Positions 8,196 to 15,950 are shown, counted from the first letter of the stretch. The stretch: DNA of 56,289 nt from Bacillota bacterium (GCA_015059155.1 SVAX01000006.1:1-56289); one strand, 5' to 3'. Numbers and translations are program-made. Notes: a model not told the origin generated them from the sequence alone.

Positions 8196-8997
8196 ATACA
8201 TGGTTGATTTTTTTTGTTATGAATATACCTATAAATAGCAAAACAAAGGCTATTATCAGATCTTTAAGTGTATAAAATGAATTTAGAGATTTAATAAACA
8301 TTAAGACAATTGTAGATATACTAAAACCTAAAATAGCACTGTAAGTTTTTTCTTTATAACTTTTAAATAAAAAGTTAATTAATTTAACGGTAGTAATCAT
8401 ACCAATAATTATACCAAGTATGTATGGTATTAATAGTTTTAAATTATCAAGCAATAAAGACAAATTAAATATATTTGAATATAATTCTATTACTTTTTCA
8501 TATGCTCCTAACATCATTAAAGTTGCAGTACCACTAATTCCAGGCACTACCATTGTTAAAGCATCTACAAAGCCAATAAAAAGAAAATATAAAAAATTTA
8601 AAATAATATTTGTAATATTTACTTGATTATCTATATTTATAAATCCTAAAAGAGTTATTAAGACAAAAGATATGATAGCAATATAATTATATTTTTTACT
8701 TGTATTTTGTTTTATATCATCACATCCGCATATTATAAGTCCTATAAAGAAAAAAATTGTTACTAAATAATATTTATTTAAACAATCTAATATCAAGTTG
8801 CTTAAAAATACCATAGAAATAATTACACCTATTCCTATTTTAAATAAAAATTTAAAATTTTGTTTTGGGGTCTTAAAAAAGCTATTAATAGAATCTATTA
8901 ATTTTTGATATATGCCCATAGAGATAGCCAACATAGAACCACTTACCCCTGGAATAATTTTACCTATTCCTATAATTATTCCTTTAAGTATTAACAT
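8185..8997 (-). CDS. DUF368 membrane protein, PopT-type undecaprenyl-phosphate translocase
   Basis: A 270-residue polytopic membrane protein with eight or so segments. Two inverted family motifs are visible: GIGKIIPGVSGSMLAISMGIY (about residues 10-30) and MVVPGISGTATLMMLGAYEKV (about 145-168). The paired PG-S/G motifs define the DUF368 family. Members of this family (PopT) were shown to recycle undecaprenyl phosphate across the membrane for wall polymer synthesis. Complete length. It converges on licD, a gene also linked to surface polymers. Confidence 0.88.
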   Translation of the reverse strand: MLILKGIIIGIGKIIPGVSGSMLAISMGIYQKLIDSINSFFKTPKQNFKFLFKIGIGVIISMVFLSNLILDCLNKYYLVTIFFFIGLIICGCDDIKQNTSKKYNYIAIISFVLITLLGFINIDNQVNITNIILNFLYFLFIGFVDALTMVVPGISGTATLMMLGAYEKVIELYSNIFNLSLLLDNLKLLIPYILGIIIGMITTVKLINFLFKSYKEKTYSAILGFSISTIVLMFIKSLNSFYTLKDLIIAFVLLFIGIFITKKINHVFND

Positions 8998-9018
8998 AAT
9001 ATCACCAATTAATTATAT

Positions 9019-9537
9019 TTATTTTTCTACTCCAAAATACCCATTTTCTACATATTTAGTTTCATTTACTACTATAAAAGCCTTGTTGTCTAACTTTCTA
9101 AGTATCTTTTTCAAATTTTCTAAAGTATTATCTCTTATTTGTATATACAACATATACTTAGTATCTTTAGTACCTTTTACTTCTATAGCAGTGACACCAT
9201 ATCCATTTTCTCTAATTCTATTTACCACATTATCATCTTTACTAGATAGTATAACTTGCACTTCTAAATTAGATTTAATAAACAATTTTGATATTTTACC
9301 ACCTATATAGGTTCCTACTGAAAAACCTAATGCATAAGCAGCCACTATAAAGTAACTATTGTTATTTGTATTTAAAGCTTCTTTAACTACCAAAAACCAT
9401 ACAGTTATTTCTATCAAACCAATTAAGGCCGCAATTAAATCGCGCCCTTTAACTGTATTTATTGTTCTAAAAGTACCTAATGATACATCTATAAGTCTTG
9501 CAAAAAATATTTTTATACACATTAAAAATAAAGACAT
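9019..9537 (-). CDS. UPF0316/DUF2179 membrane protein
   Basis: A 172-residue protein with three N-terminal membrane segments (about residues 3-20, 34-54 and 61-82) containing ARLIDVSLGTFRTI and the GLIEITVWFLVV motif of the YebE/UPF0316 family. A soluble C-terminal DUF2179 domain follows (about 90-165) with GYGVTAIEVKGTKD. DUF2179 is related to PII-like ligand-binding folds. The biochemical role is not established. It sits 21 bp upstream of the DUF368 gene on the same strand and could be co-transcribed with it. Confidence 0.85.
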   Translation of the reverse strand: MSLFLMCIKIFFARLIDVSLGTFRTINTVKGRDLIAALIGLIEITVWFLVVKEALNTNNNSYFIVAAYALGFSVGTYIGGKISKLFIKSNLEVQVILSSKDDNVVNRIRENGYGVTAIEVKGTKDTKYMLYIQIRDNTLENLKKILRKLDNKAFIVVNETKYVENGYFGVEK

Positions 9538-9581
9538 ATTATCACCTTTATTAGTATAAGAAAAATAGTTTTTTATATACT

Positions 9582-9612
9582 AAAAAAAGAAAGTATTAAT
9601 TTAACTTTCTTT
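9582..9612 (-). terminator. Terminator of the 178-aa membrane protein gene
   Basis: Minus-strand AAAGAAAGT / ACTTTCTTT stem followed by a T-run. It overlaps the stop codon at 9601. Confidence 0.6.
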
Positions 9613-10137
9613 TAAATTTGATAAAGCTTCAAGTATGTCTGAACTTCCTACAAAATATTCTTTTATTTTATTATTTTTTACTTTAAATAAAACATCATCA
9701 TTCAATTTAATTTCACTTATTTCATCAGAGATGTTTAATTCTTCGCTTATATAGTTCTTATTTAATGCATCATCTAAATCTACATAATAGAATGTTAAAG
9801 AATCTTTTTCTGAAGTATATTTACTTATATAATCATTATAAAGTCCTTGATAATTAACTTGAGTATTTTTATTTTCTTTAGTTGCTAATACATAGTATTC
9901 TTTATTTTTTCTATCTAATAAATTATTTAAAATTATTTTTGTAGAATCAACTTGAGTTGCTGTATTATTTGTACTACTTTCCTCAATTGGATCAATTACT
10001 AAAGTTGTTATAAAATAGAATATTCCAAAGGTTATTACCAATACTAATATTATAAGTAATAAATTTTTTAATGAATACGAATCTTTCTCTATTTCTACTT
10101 GTTTTTTATTGTTTTTAACTAATTTTGCTTTCTTCAT
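9601..10137 (-). CDS. Membrane-anchored thioredoxin-fold-like protein without CxxC
   Basis: A 178-residue protein: short basic cytoplasmic start, one transmembrane helix (about residues 26-50), Asn/Thr linker, then a soluble domain. The domain has thioredoxin-like spacing (EYYVLATKENKN strand, helix, LTFYYVDLDDA strand, then DDVLFKVKNNKIKEYFVG, equivalent to the last beta-hairpin). It has no cysteines. It resembles the protein at 4033-4503. The fold is inferred from pattern only. Probably faces the outside of the cell. Confidence 0.5.
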   Translation of the reverse strand: MKKAKLVKNNKKQVEIEKDSYSLKNLLLIILVLVITFGIFYFITTLVIDPIEESSTNNTATQVDSTKIILNNLLDRKNKEYYVLATKENKNTQVNYQGLYNDYISKYTSEKDSLTFYYVDLDDALNKNYISEELNISDEISEIKLNDDVLFKVKNNKIKEYFVGSSDILEALSNLKES

Positions 10138-10184
10138 TTAAATCACCAGTTATTATTATAACACATTTTTTATTATTTTTTCAA

Positions 10185-11255
10185 TTATTTTGATACTGCT
10201 TTAACACTTATAGATTGTGCAACTGTTAAAAGTTCATCTATTTCCATTGTATCTGACATAACAGAGTATTCTACCCCATTACTTATCCAAGATACTGAAT
10301 AATCAGTTATTGAACCAACGGTATCTAATATTAAGTAAGGATCACCATAAACGTAATTAGTCGTTGTTTCTTCATCTGATATTGTTTCTTGTACTACTGT
10401 GAATGCAGATTCTCCTGTAAATGTTAGAATCACTCTTTCTCCAGTAACTGTCTCTACTATATCTTGACCAGATAATTGTGTGTCTACAGGAACATACATA
10501 GGATATACTATATCTTGTATTTTAGATGTGGTTGTATCAGTAGATTGTTGATTTTTATTTTGTTCTTTATTGCTATCATTTGTTACTTCGTTATCTTCTT
10601 CTTGTTGTTCCTTTTTGGTATCTTCTTTTTCTTCTATTTGTTTTAGATAGTTATTTGAATCAAAATAATTACCATCAAATTTTGCTTTAAAATCTATGTC
10701 CGTTACTGTTAAGCACATTTGTACATTATTATCACTATCTAGAACTTCTACCTTTGTTATGTTTATATCATTGTCAACATAAATTTTTTGGTTAGAAAAA
10801 TCTCTTTCTGAAGAATAGTTTACTTTGCTTGTTATCACATATCCATTATCTGTTTTTTCGAATGTTCTATCATTATCATTGTTTAGATCAGTAATGATTG
10901 GTTGAAGTAGGTATATTTGTGAATTATTATATGGCCAATCACTTTGAAATTTAAAACTTTTGTTTAGCGACGGTGTGATTACATAAACTCCTTCTTTGTT
11001 CTTTAGAATTATTTGCTCATGATTGTTGTTTTGATTTATTAGGTTTACTTTAAATAAATCTCCTTCCTTATATGAAGATTCTACAGCATATGTATATTTT
11101 TCTTCATTCCTATAAATTTCTAAAGTACCAGTCATATGATAAGCTTGTGACTGTTCTACTTTTTTACTTAAATCTTTAATTAAGTCACTATCATCGTATT
11201 TTCCACATCCACTAACTAACAAAATCACTCCTAAAAAAATAAATAATTTTTTCAT
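10185..11255 (-). CDS. YdcC/GerS-type sporulation lipoprotein (LolA-like fold)
   Basis: A 356-residue lipoprotein with a clear lipobox (LVSGCG, Cys at residue 17). It closely follows the YdcC pattern: DLIKDLSKKVEQSQAYHMTGTLEI, then QIILKNKEGVYVITPSLNKSFKFQSDWPYNNSQIYLLQP, and a TVTDIDFKAKFDGNYFD block. YdcC-like and GerS-like proteins have the beta-sheet fold of LolA; clostridial GerS is needed for cortex modification and germination. An acidic linker (about 215-240) separates this from a C-terminal domain with VYGDPYLILDTVGSITDYSVSW. The linker is rich in Glu, Asn and Gln. A role in sporulation is inferred by homology. Confidence 0.8.
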   Translation of the reverse strand: MKKLFIFLGVILLVSGCGKYDDSDLIKDLSKKVEQSQAYHMTGTLEIYRNEEKYTYAVESSYKEGDLFKVNLINQNNNHEQIILKNKEGVYVITPSLNKSFKFQSDWPYNNSQIYLLQPIITDLNNDNDRTFEKTDNGYVITSKVNYSSERDFSNQKIYVDNDINITKVEVLDSDNNVQMCLTVTDIDFKAKFDGNYFDSNNYLKQIEEKEDTKKEQQEEDNEVTNDSNKEQNKNQQSTDTTTSKIQDIVYPMYVPVDTQLSGQDIVETVTGERVILTFTGESAFTVVQETISDEETTTNYVYGDPYLILDTVGSITDYSVSWISNGVEYSVMSDTMEIDELLTVAQSISVKAVSK

Positions 11256-11356
11256 ATTTCACCTCATTTTTCAATTAAGTATATGGGTTTAAATAACAAT
11301 TATGAATAATTTAAAAATTTGTGGAGAAAATAAGTAATGATAGAAAGGATGAGTTT

Positions 11357-11554
11357 ATGGAAACATTACAAAAAGTATGTTTAGTATTTACAATAATAGG
11401 AGCTATTGTATGGGGATTAATTGGATTTTTTGATTTTAATCTTGTAACATGGATTTTTGGAGATTCAATTATTTCTAGAATAATTTATATTATTGTAGGT
11501 ATATGTGGTTTAATAAATATCTGTTTATTATTCAAACATATTGATGAAAAATAA
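11357..11554 (+). CDS. DUF378 membrane protein
   Basis: A 65-residue protein with two transmembrane segments (KVCLVFTIIGAIVWGLIGFF, then IISRIIYIIVGICGLINICLL), matching the DUF378 family (YuzA-like). The frame is open back to 11321, but the AGAAAGGATGAG site directs initiation to the ATG at 11357. Function unknown. It is divergent from the YdcC-type gene and convergent with cdaR. Confidence 0.8.
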   Translation: METLQKVCLVFTIIGAIVWGLIGFFDFNLVTWIFGDSIISRIIYIIVGICGLINICLLFKHIDEK

Positions 11555-11559
11555 AAAAC

Positions 11560-11592
11560 GAAAAGTATTTTTAAGTACTTTTCATTTTTTTA
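11560..11592. terminator. Bidirectional terminator between DUF378 and cdaR
   Basis: GAAAAGTA / TACTTTTC stem, with an A-run on the left and a T-run on the right. It can end transcripts from both convergent genes. Confidence 0.65.
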
Positions 11593-11594
11593 TA

Positions 11595-12941
11595 TTAATT
11601 TTTCTTGCTTATTATAACAGTTGCTTCAGTTCTTTTTGCTTTATATGTAACCAAAGGATTTGATCCTTTTACAAATACTTCTTTTGTATAGGTTCCTTCT
11701 CCTAAACCTTTAAGATCTACATAAACTGTTATATCTGATTCATCTATATTAGATAGTACTGAACTAGCACCTTGTACTTCTACAGTTATAAATCCATTTT
11801 CATTATCTACTGGTTGTGCGATTAATCCCTCACCAATATTAATTCCATCTAAAGGAACACTAAATTTAACTGGTTCAGAAGATGAATCTGTTATTTTTAT
11901 TGAAACAGTTACATAATTTGTGCTGATAGATTTTATACCATTTGGTTTATCTATTTCTACTTTAAATGAAGCATCAGTTGATAAGTTAGAAACATCTACT
12001 TTTAAATCCAAACTATTTATTGAAGAAAGTACTTCACTATCCCCATATATTGTAACTTCGTTTTGACTAAATGTATAACCTTCTATTGCTTTACCAGTAG
12101 CTAAATCTCCATTTGGAACGAAATTTAAAGGAACTTTTTTACTTGGAGAATCAAGTGTTACTTCTGCAGATATTTTTGTTGTTGCAAATTCAACATCTAC
12201 TACATTTCCATCTTTGTCATAAGCTTTAAGTGTTATATCATTTAAAGTTTGAGTTCCAGCTTCTTTTTTAGATAAGTTATCTAAATCTATAAGTGCTTTT
12301 ACTGTAGCTACTTGTTCAAGTTTATGTTCTGCTCCTCTTATTGTAACTTCGTCTTCGCTTAATGTAACACCTGTTACTATAAGAGTTGTATCTAAATTAT
12401 TATTAATAACGTCATATGATAATTCTCTAATGTCCGAAACTTTTTTATATATTATAACCGTTGCTACACTAGGATTTACACTATATTCAATATCACTATT
12501 TCCATGATCATATTCAATAGTAGCCTTATGAGTTCCTGGAGTTAATCCAGTAAGATTTACTGTAACTTCTCCACTTGATGATTGCTTTGCTATATAAAGA
12601 TCTGCTTTACTTCCAATTAAAGTAACATCCACTGTTTCTGGCAAACCTTCTACTACATACAATTCTTCATCATATTCAACATTAACTATTTGATTCTTCA
12701 ATACTTCAGCTGATTGACTTGAAAAACCAATTATCTTTTGATCTACAACAATAAATACTGCAACTGAAATAAATAATGATACGAATAATAAAGTTGTAGG
12801 TTTTGACAACCAAGATTCAAATTTTTTATTTGGAACATTCAGTCTTTTAGTTATTTTAAATACTAATCTAGTAATAGGCATTATTATACATTTATCAAAA
12901 AAGTTAACAATGCCTTTGAAAAATTTATTCAGTTTGTTCAT
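11595..12941 (-). CDS. cdaR: YbbR-domain protein CdaR, regulator of diadenylate cyclase
   Basis: A 448-residue protein with an N-terminal transmembrane helix (about residues 50-70, TTLLFVSLFISVAVFIVV) and four YbbR repeats outside. Repeat landmarks are YDEELYVVEGLPETVDVTLIGSKADL, ELSYDVINNNLDTTLIVTGV, VPLNFVPNGDLATG and FSVPLDGINIGEGLI, each followed by a V-T-V/I-x-G-type strand. CdaR binds CdaA in the membrane and modulates c-di-AMP synthesis. It overlaps cdaA by 17 bp, as in Bacillus. The usual third gene, glmM, does not follow; a convergent gene lies downstream instead. Confidence 0.93.
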   Translation of the reverse strand: MNKLNKFFKGIVNFFDKCIIMPITRLVFKITKRLNVPNKKFESWLSKPTTLLFVSLFISVAVFIVVDQKIIGFSSQSAEVLKNQIVNVEYDEELYVVEGLPETVDVTLIGSKADLYIAKQSSSGEVTVNLTGLTPGTHKATIEYDHGNSDIEYSVNPSVATVIIYKKVSDIRELSYDVINNNLDTTLIVTGVTLSEDEVTIRGAEHKLEQVATVKALIDLDNLSKKEAGTQTLNDITLKAYDKDGNVVDVEFATTKISAEVTLDSPSKKVPLNFVPNGDLATGKAIEGYTFSQNEVTIYGDSEVLSSINSLDLKVDVSNLSTDASFKVEIDKPNGIKSISTNYVTVSIKITDSSSEPVKFSVPLDGINIGEGLIAQPVDNENGFITVEVQGASSVLSNIDESDITVYVDLKGLGEGTYTKEVFVKGSNPLVTYKAKRTEATVIISKKN

Positions 12942-13743
12942 CAGACTCAGCCTCCTCTTCTTCTATTACTAGAGATTTTTTAGGGCTTAATTCCTCTAAT
13001 AACATAACTTTTATTTCATCTGGAGTTAAATTGTAGTGTAACTCTCCTCCAATAGCCATAGAAAGTCTTCCTGTTTCTTCAGAAACTATTAAAGATATGC
13101 AATCTGTAATTTCTGCAATACCTAAAGCTGCTCTGTGACGAGTACCTAATCTTTTTACAATTTTAGAATTTTCACTTGTTGGGAAAACTGCTCTTGCACA
13201 TGTAATTTTATCTCCTTGAATAATTACACCACCATCGTGAAGTGGATTATTTGGGAAAAAGATAGACATCAATAAATCACTAGACATATCTGCATATATT
13301 TTTTTTGCTTTTTGTATGTAATCATTTAGACTATTATCTCTTTCAATTACAATTAAAGCTCCTGTTCTAGTTTTTCTTAAAGAATCCATCGCACTTACTA
13401 TTTCATAAACGATTCTTTCACGTTCATCTACAGTAAGAACTTTGTGTCTACCAAGTAATTGACTTCTTCCCAAATGTTCCAAAACATTTCTTATTTCTGG
13501 CTGGAATATAACTATTAAAGCTAAAATTCCCCATTCTATCACATAATCAAGTAAAAATCCTATTGTTGCTAAATTAAATATATCACTTAATATTTTTAAT
13601 ATTAAAATTAAAATTATTCCTTTAAAAAGCAAAACCATCTTTACATTTTTACTTAAACTTTTTAATATATAGTAAGTAACTAACCACACTAATAGTACGT
13701 CTATTATATTTTTTACTGAATTAACAATTGTATCAAACGACAT
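12925..13743 (-). CDS. cdaA: Diadenylate cyclase CdaA
   Basis: Makes the second messenger c-di-AMP from two ATP. Three N-terminal membrane helices (about residues 12-90) are followed by the DAC domain. That domain carries the two catalytic motifs: DGG (in NNPLHDGGVIIQ; DGA in most homologues) and RHR (in LGTRHRAALGIAE). The DGA-to-DGG change is conservative and occurs in the motif's last position. 272 residues, normal for CdaA. AGGAGG site before the ATG. First gene of the cdaA-cdaR operon. c-di-AMP controls potassium and osmolyte transport and wall homeostasis in Bacillota. Confidence 0.95.
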   Translation of the reverse strand: MSFDTIVNSVKNIIDVLLVWLVTYYILKSLSKNVKMVLLFKGIILILILKILSDIFNLATIGFLLDYVIEWGILALIVIFQPEIRNVLEHLGRSQLLGRHKVLTVDERERIVYEIVSAMDSLRKTRTGALIVIERDNSLNDYIQKAKKIYADMSSDLLMSIFFPNNPLHDGGVIIQGDKITCARAVFPTSENSKIVKRLGTRHRAALGIAEITDCISLIVSEETGRLSMAIGGELHYNLTPDEIKVMLLEELSPKKSLVIEEEEAESDEQTE

Positions 13744-13843
13744 CTTGTACCTCCTTATTCTTAAAACATTATATCACATTAAATAAAAAAAATAAATGAA
13801 ATCTTGCACTAAAGATTTTATTTTTTGATTAGTGTTGAAAAAT

Positions 13844-13870
13844 AATAAAAAAAATTGGGATACCCCAATT
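13844..13870 (-). terminator. Terminator of tRNA-Ala
   Basis: AATTGGG-atac-CCCAATT stem. On the minus strand it is followed by a run of eight T. Confidence 0.7.
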
Positions 13871-13880
13871 AATATACTTT

Positions 13881-13957
13881 TGGTGGAGAATAAGGGACTC
13901 GAACCCTTGACCCCCTGCGTGCAAGGCAGATGCTCTAGCCAACTGAGCTAATTCCCC
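13881..13957 (-). tRNA. tRNA-Ala (anticodon UGC)
   Basis: The minus strand folds as a full cloverleaf: acceptor GGGGAAT/ATTCTCC, D-arm AGCTCAGTTGG, anticodon loop TTGCACG with TGC, T-loop TTCGAGT. CCA is encoded (13881-13883). It stands alone with its own promoter and terminator, away from rRNA. Confidence 0.95.
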
Positions 13958-13980
13958 AAAAGTAACAACGTTACTAATAA

Positions 13981-14009
13981 AGTATATCATTATTTTTTTT
14001 ATGTGTCAA
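13981..14009 (-). promoter_or_regulatory. Promoter of tRNA-Ala
   Basis: Minus-strand TTGACA (14004-14009), 17-nt spacer, TATACT (13981-13986). The -10 lies 24 bp upstream of the tRNA 5' end. Confidence 0.75.
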
Positions 14010-14033
14010 CACTTTTTTCTATAAATTTTCAAA

Positions 14034-14462
14034 TTAGTGAATCTCTGGACAAACTGTTGGATCAGGTTCATAAAAACAATGGTTTTTATATCTTCCTGCA
14101 TTTCTTTGGTCATACCAAGTAGGTCTACACGAATTACCTGTACCTGGTGCATAAAACCATAATGCATTAGTCGCTGGATGATAGTATTCTCCTTTTAATA
14201 CTCTATTTGCTAATTCTCTTTCTTGAGTTGTTGGATTACTAAAGAATAATGGACTATCTATTCCTGAAAAACCACCTGGATTTTGATATATCATCGCACT
14301 TATAGTATTTATATTTTTAAAAGTTAAGCACCTTCCAAGTGTCCTATTAACTCCTACATTACCAACCATAAGCATTCCCAAATTACCCTCTCCTAATGCT
14401 TCTGCTCTCATAAGTCTTGCCAGTAAGTCTCGTTCACTGCTTGTGTAACTAACTATTCCCAT
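14034..14462 (-). CDS. CwlJ/SleB-family spore cortex hydrolase
   Basis: A 142-residue cell wall hydrolase_2 domain with no signal peptide. Family motifs: LLARLMRAEALGEG with the catalytic Glu, GMLMVGNVGVNR, and the C-terminal NALWFYAPGTGNSCRPTWYDQRNAGRYKNHCFYEP. The length and lack of secretion signal match CwlJ, which is made in the mother cell and sits at the coat-cortex boundary to open the cortex during calcium-dipicolinate-triggered germination. SleB has a signal peptide and a binding domain, which are absent here. The usual CwlJ partner gene gerQ is not next to it in this window. Confidence 0.87.
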   Translation of the reverse strand: MGIVSYTSSERDLLARLMRAEALGEGNLGMLMVGNVGVNRTLGRCLTFKNINTISAMIYQNPGGFSGIDSPLFFSNPTTQERELANRVLKGEYYHPATNALWFYAPGTGNSCRPTWYDQRNAGRYKNHCFYEPDPTVCPEIH

Positions 14463-14495
14463 AATACCACCTATATTATAATATGCAAAAAAGTA

Positions 14496-14524
14496 TTGAA
14501 GATTATTTTTTTTTGTGTTATAAT
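14496..14524 (+). promoter_or_regulatory. Promoter of tRNA-Trp and possibly the downstream units
   Basis: TTGAAG (14496-14501), 17-nt spacer, TATAAT (14519-14524), 11 bp ahead of the tRNA 5' end. Confidence 0.7.
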
Positions 14525-14535
14525 GAACTAGTCAC

Positions 14536-14609
14536 AGGGGTATAGTTCAATGGTAGAATAACGGTCTCCAAAACCGCTGATGTGGGTCCGACTCCTGCTA
14601 CCCCTGCCA
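14536..14609 (+). tRNA. tRNA-Trp (anticodon CCA)
   Basis: Acceptor AGGGGTA/TACCCCT with discriminator G and encoded CCA. The anticodon stem-loop ACGGT-CTCCAAA-ACCGC contains CCA. The T-arm is unusual: stem GTGGG/CCTGC has two G-T pairs, and the loop reads TCCGACT rather than TTCGANT, so position 55 is C instead of the near-universal U that becomes pseudouridine. The D-stem also ends with a G-T pair. A repeated leader element begins at its 3' end, and two gene units follow on the same strand. Confidence 0.93.
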
Positions 14610-14673
14610 TTGAGATTTAGTCGAACCAATGTGTTCGTTAAGATAGATTTGGTACGAATAGTATCAAGTTTTT
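14606..14673 (+). repeat. Leader repeat, copy 1
   Basis: Starts inside the tRNA-Trp 3' end at GCCATTGAG. The first 36 nt are identical to copy 2 (15210-15245). It contains hairpin CGAAC-CAATGT-GTTCG (14622-14637) and then a hairpin TTTGGTAC-gaata-GTATCAAG followed by five T. The second hairpin keeps its stem but not its loop between copies, as expected for a selected RNA structure. It could end the tRNA transcript or act as an attenuator for the next gene. Confidence 0.75.
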
Positions 14674-14719
14674 ATATAAATTGAAGATTTTTTATTTTGT
14701 AAAAAGAAAGGAAGATATT

Positions 14720-15166
14720 ATGTATAACGTCATTCGAAAAATTATGGAAGATGAAAATATAAAAAAAGAAGAAATGAATAAAATTTTAGAATCTTCTAAT
14801 GTTCAAGGACTAGATACAACTAAATTATATTTAGGACATGTGGTATTTGTTGATAATTCTATGCAAATAAGCAATGTCGATGAGCCATTTAGAATATTTT
14901 CAGACCTTTCGTTATCATTTGTTGGTAATCACATGTTTTGGGATGTTATAAATCAAGAGGTTTTTGGAGATATAAATGGTTCTAATGGCGATCTTTTACC
15001 AGGAGAAAGAAATACTGGATTCTGTGTAGATAATATACAAGTGTTATATGAGGTAACAAAAAAGCAAAGAATGACATTAGAAGAATTAAATTTATTTATT
15101 GAAAGTTATAACATAAATAATAGTGATAAAAACAAGGATACAAATAAAATTAAAAAACAAAGATAG
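14720..15166 (+). CDS. Protein of unknown function in the first tRNA-Trp-linked unit
   Basis: A 148-residue soluble protein that I do not recognise. The ATG at 14720 follows AGAAAGGAAG; the frame is open back to a TTG at 14681 that lacks a site. The N terminus is helical and charged (RKIMEDENIKKEEMNKILESS). The middle is mixed strands (LYLGHVVFVDNSMQISNV, then SLSFVGNHMFWDVINQEVFGDI), and the tail is basic and low-complexity (NNSDKNKDTNKIKKQR). It has no sequence similarity that I can see to the gene in the second unit, although both sit inside the same leader and tail repeats. Confidence 0.6.
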   Translation: MYNVIRKIMEDENIKKEEMNKILESSNVQGLDTTKLYLGHVVFVDNSMQISNVDEPFRIFSDLSLSFVGNHMFWDVINQEVFGDINGSNGDLLPGERNTGFCVDNIQVLYEVTKKQRMTLEELNLFIESYNINNSDKNKDTNKIKKQR

Positions 15167-15212
15167 AAAGGTGTAAAAGCAAGAAATTGGGAATTGCCTT
15201 TAAAATCGTGCC
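15165..15212 (+). repeat. Tail repeat, copy 1
   Basis: 48 nt beginning AGAAAGGTGTAAAAGC and ending ATCGTGCC. It matches copy 2 at 46 of 48 positions. AAAGG near its start can pair with CCTTT near its end. It abuts the second leader repeat with a 3-nt overlap (GCC). Confidence 0.85.
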
Positions 15213-15280
15213 ATTGAGATTTAGTCGAACCAATGTGTTCGTTAATATGAGACTTGGTACGTAAAGTATCAAGTTTTTTT
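15210..15280 (+). repeat. Leader repeat, copy 2, ending in a terminator-like hairpin
   Basis: GCCATTGAG start, identical to copy 1 for 36 nt, with the same CGAAC/GTTCG hairpin. Here the second hairpin is stronger: ACTTGGTAC-gtaaa-GTATCAAGT followed by seven T, a textbook intrinsic terminator. It lies 3 nt ahead of the next gene's ribosome-binding site, which is attenuator geometry. ACCAA in the first hairpin is complementary to TTGGT in the terminator arm, so an alternative fold is possible. Confidence 0.75.
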
Positions 15281-15295
15281 GTTGAAGGTGATTAG

Positions 15296-15850
15296 ATGTT
15301 TGAATATGATATAGAAACAATTTCACGAATATTAAAATTAGAAGAATTTGATTTAGAAGAATTAAATTTAAATAAAATTAAACGTGTCCCAATGCATCAA
15401 TATAGAACTTCATCGTTAGAAAAACCACTATTATTAATAGAAAATTTACAAGTTTGTATTGGATTATATGCTTATAGTAAAAATTTTGGTTTTGCTGCGC
15501 ATCTTAATCCAATAGTTATGCGTGGCGATGAATTTCAATGTGATACAGAAAAGAATATTGTTTATTGCAATAGGATAGATGATTTATTTAATGCTATCAT
15601 AGATGCAAAAATTCAAGAACCTGTTTATATTGGTATTTCAGTTGGATTTAATCCTGTTGAAAAAACATATCAAATAGTAGATATGTTAGATAAATCTATT
15701 GATAATTTAATATCAAAATTAAACATTATAGGTATTGAAGCTACTAAATTGGCTTTAAGAGAAAATCATATTTTTATATTAGATTCAGTAAATGGACAAA
15801 TAATAACTCCATCGAATCAAAATGTAAAACAAGCAATTAAAATAAAATAA
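15296..15850 (+). CDS. Protein of unknown function in the second tRNA-Trp-linked unit; weak CheD-like pattern
   Basis: A 184-residue soluble protein, ATG at 15296 after GAAGGTGATT. I cannot assign a family firmly. The block ENLQVCIGLYAYSKNFGFAAHLNP resembles the active-site region of CheD glutamine deamidases (GSCV-x-LYD...GGMAH), with a Cys and a His 15 residues apart. The end (LALRENHIFILDSVNGQII) resembles the CheD C-terminal strand pair, and NLISKLNIIGIEAT fits the helix before it. No chemotaxis genes are nearby, so a deamidase-fold protein with another role would be more likely. The fold is inferred by eye only. Confidence 0.55.
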   Translation: MFEYDIETISRILKLEEFDLEELNLNKIKRVPMHQYRTSSLEKPLLLIENLQVCIGLYAYSKNFGFAAHLNPIVMRGDEFQCDTEKNIVYCNRIDDLFNAIIDAKIQEPVYIGISVGFNPVEKTYQIVDMLDKSIDNLISKLNIIGIEATKLALRENHIFILDSVNGQIITPSNQNVKQAIKIK

Positions 15851-15857
15851 TAATTAA

Positions 15858-15905
15858 AGAAAGGTGTAAAAACAAGAAATTGGGAATTGCCTTTAAAATT
15901 GTGCC
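15858..15905 (+). repeat. Tail repeat, copy 2
   Basis: 48 nt AGAAAGGTGTAAAAAC...ATTGTGCC, differing from copy 1 at two positions. No leader repeat follows; the sequence continues TTAACG into a terminator. Confidence 0.85.
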
Positions 15906-15920
15906 TTAACGTTATAATAG

Positions 15921-15950
15921 ATTTATCTTTTAACAAAGATAAATTTTTTT
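15921..15950 (+). terminator. Terminator closing the tRNA-Trp-linked units
   Basis: ATTTATCTTT-taac-AAAGATAAAT, a perfect 10-bp stem followed by seven T. The following 16-kb mark region to 16080 shows no gene. Confidence 0.8.
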
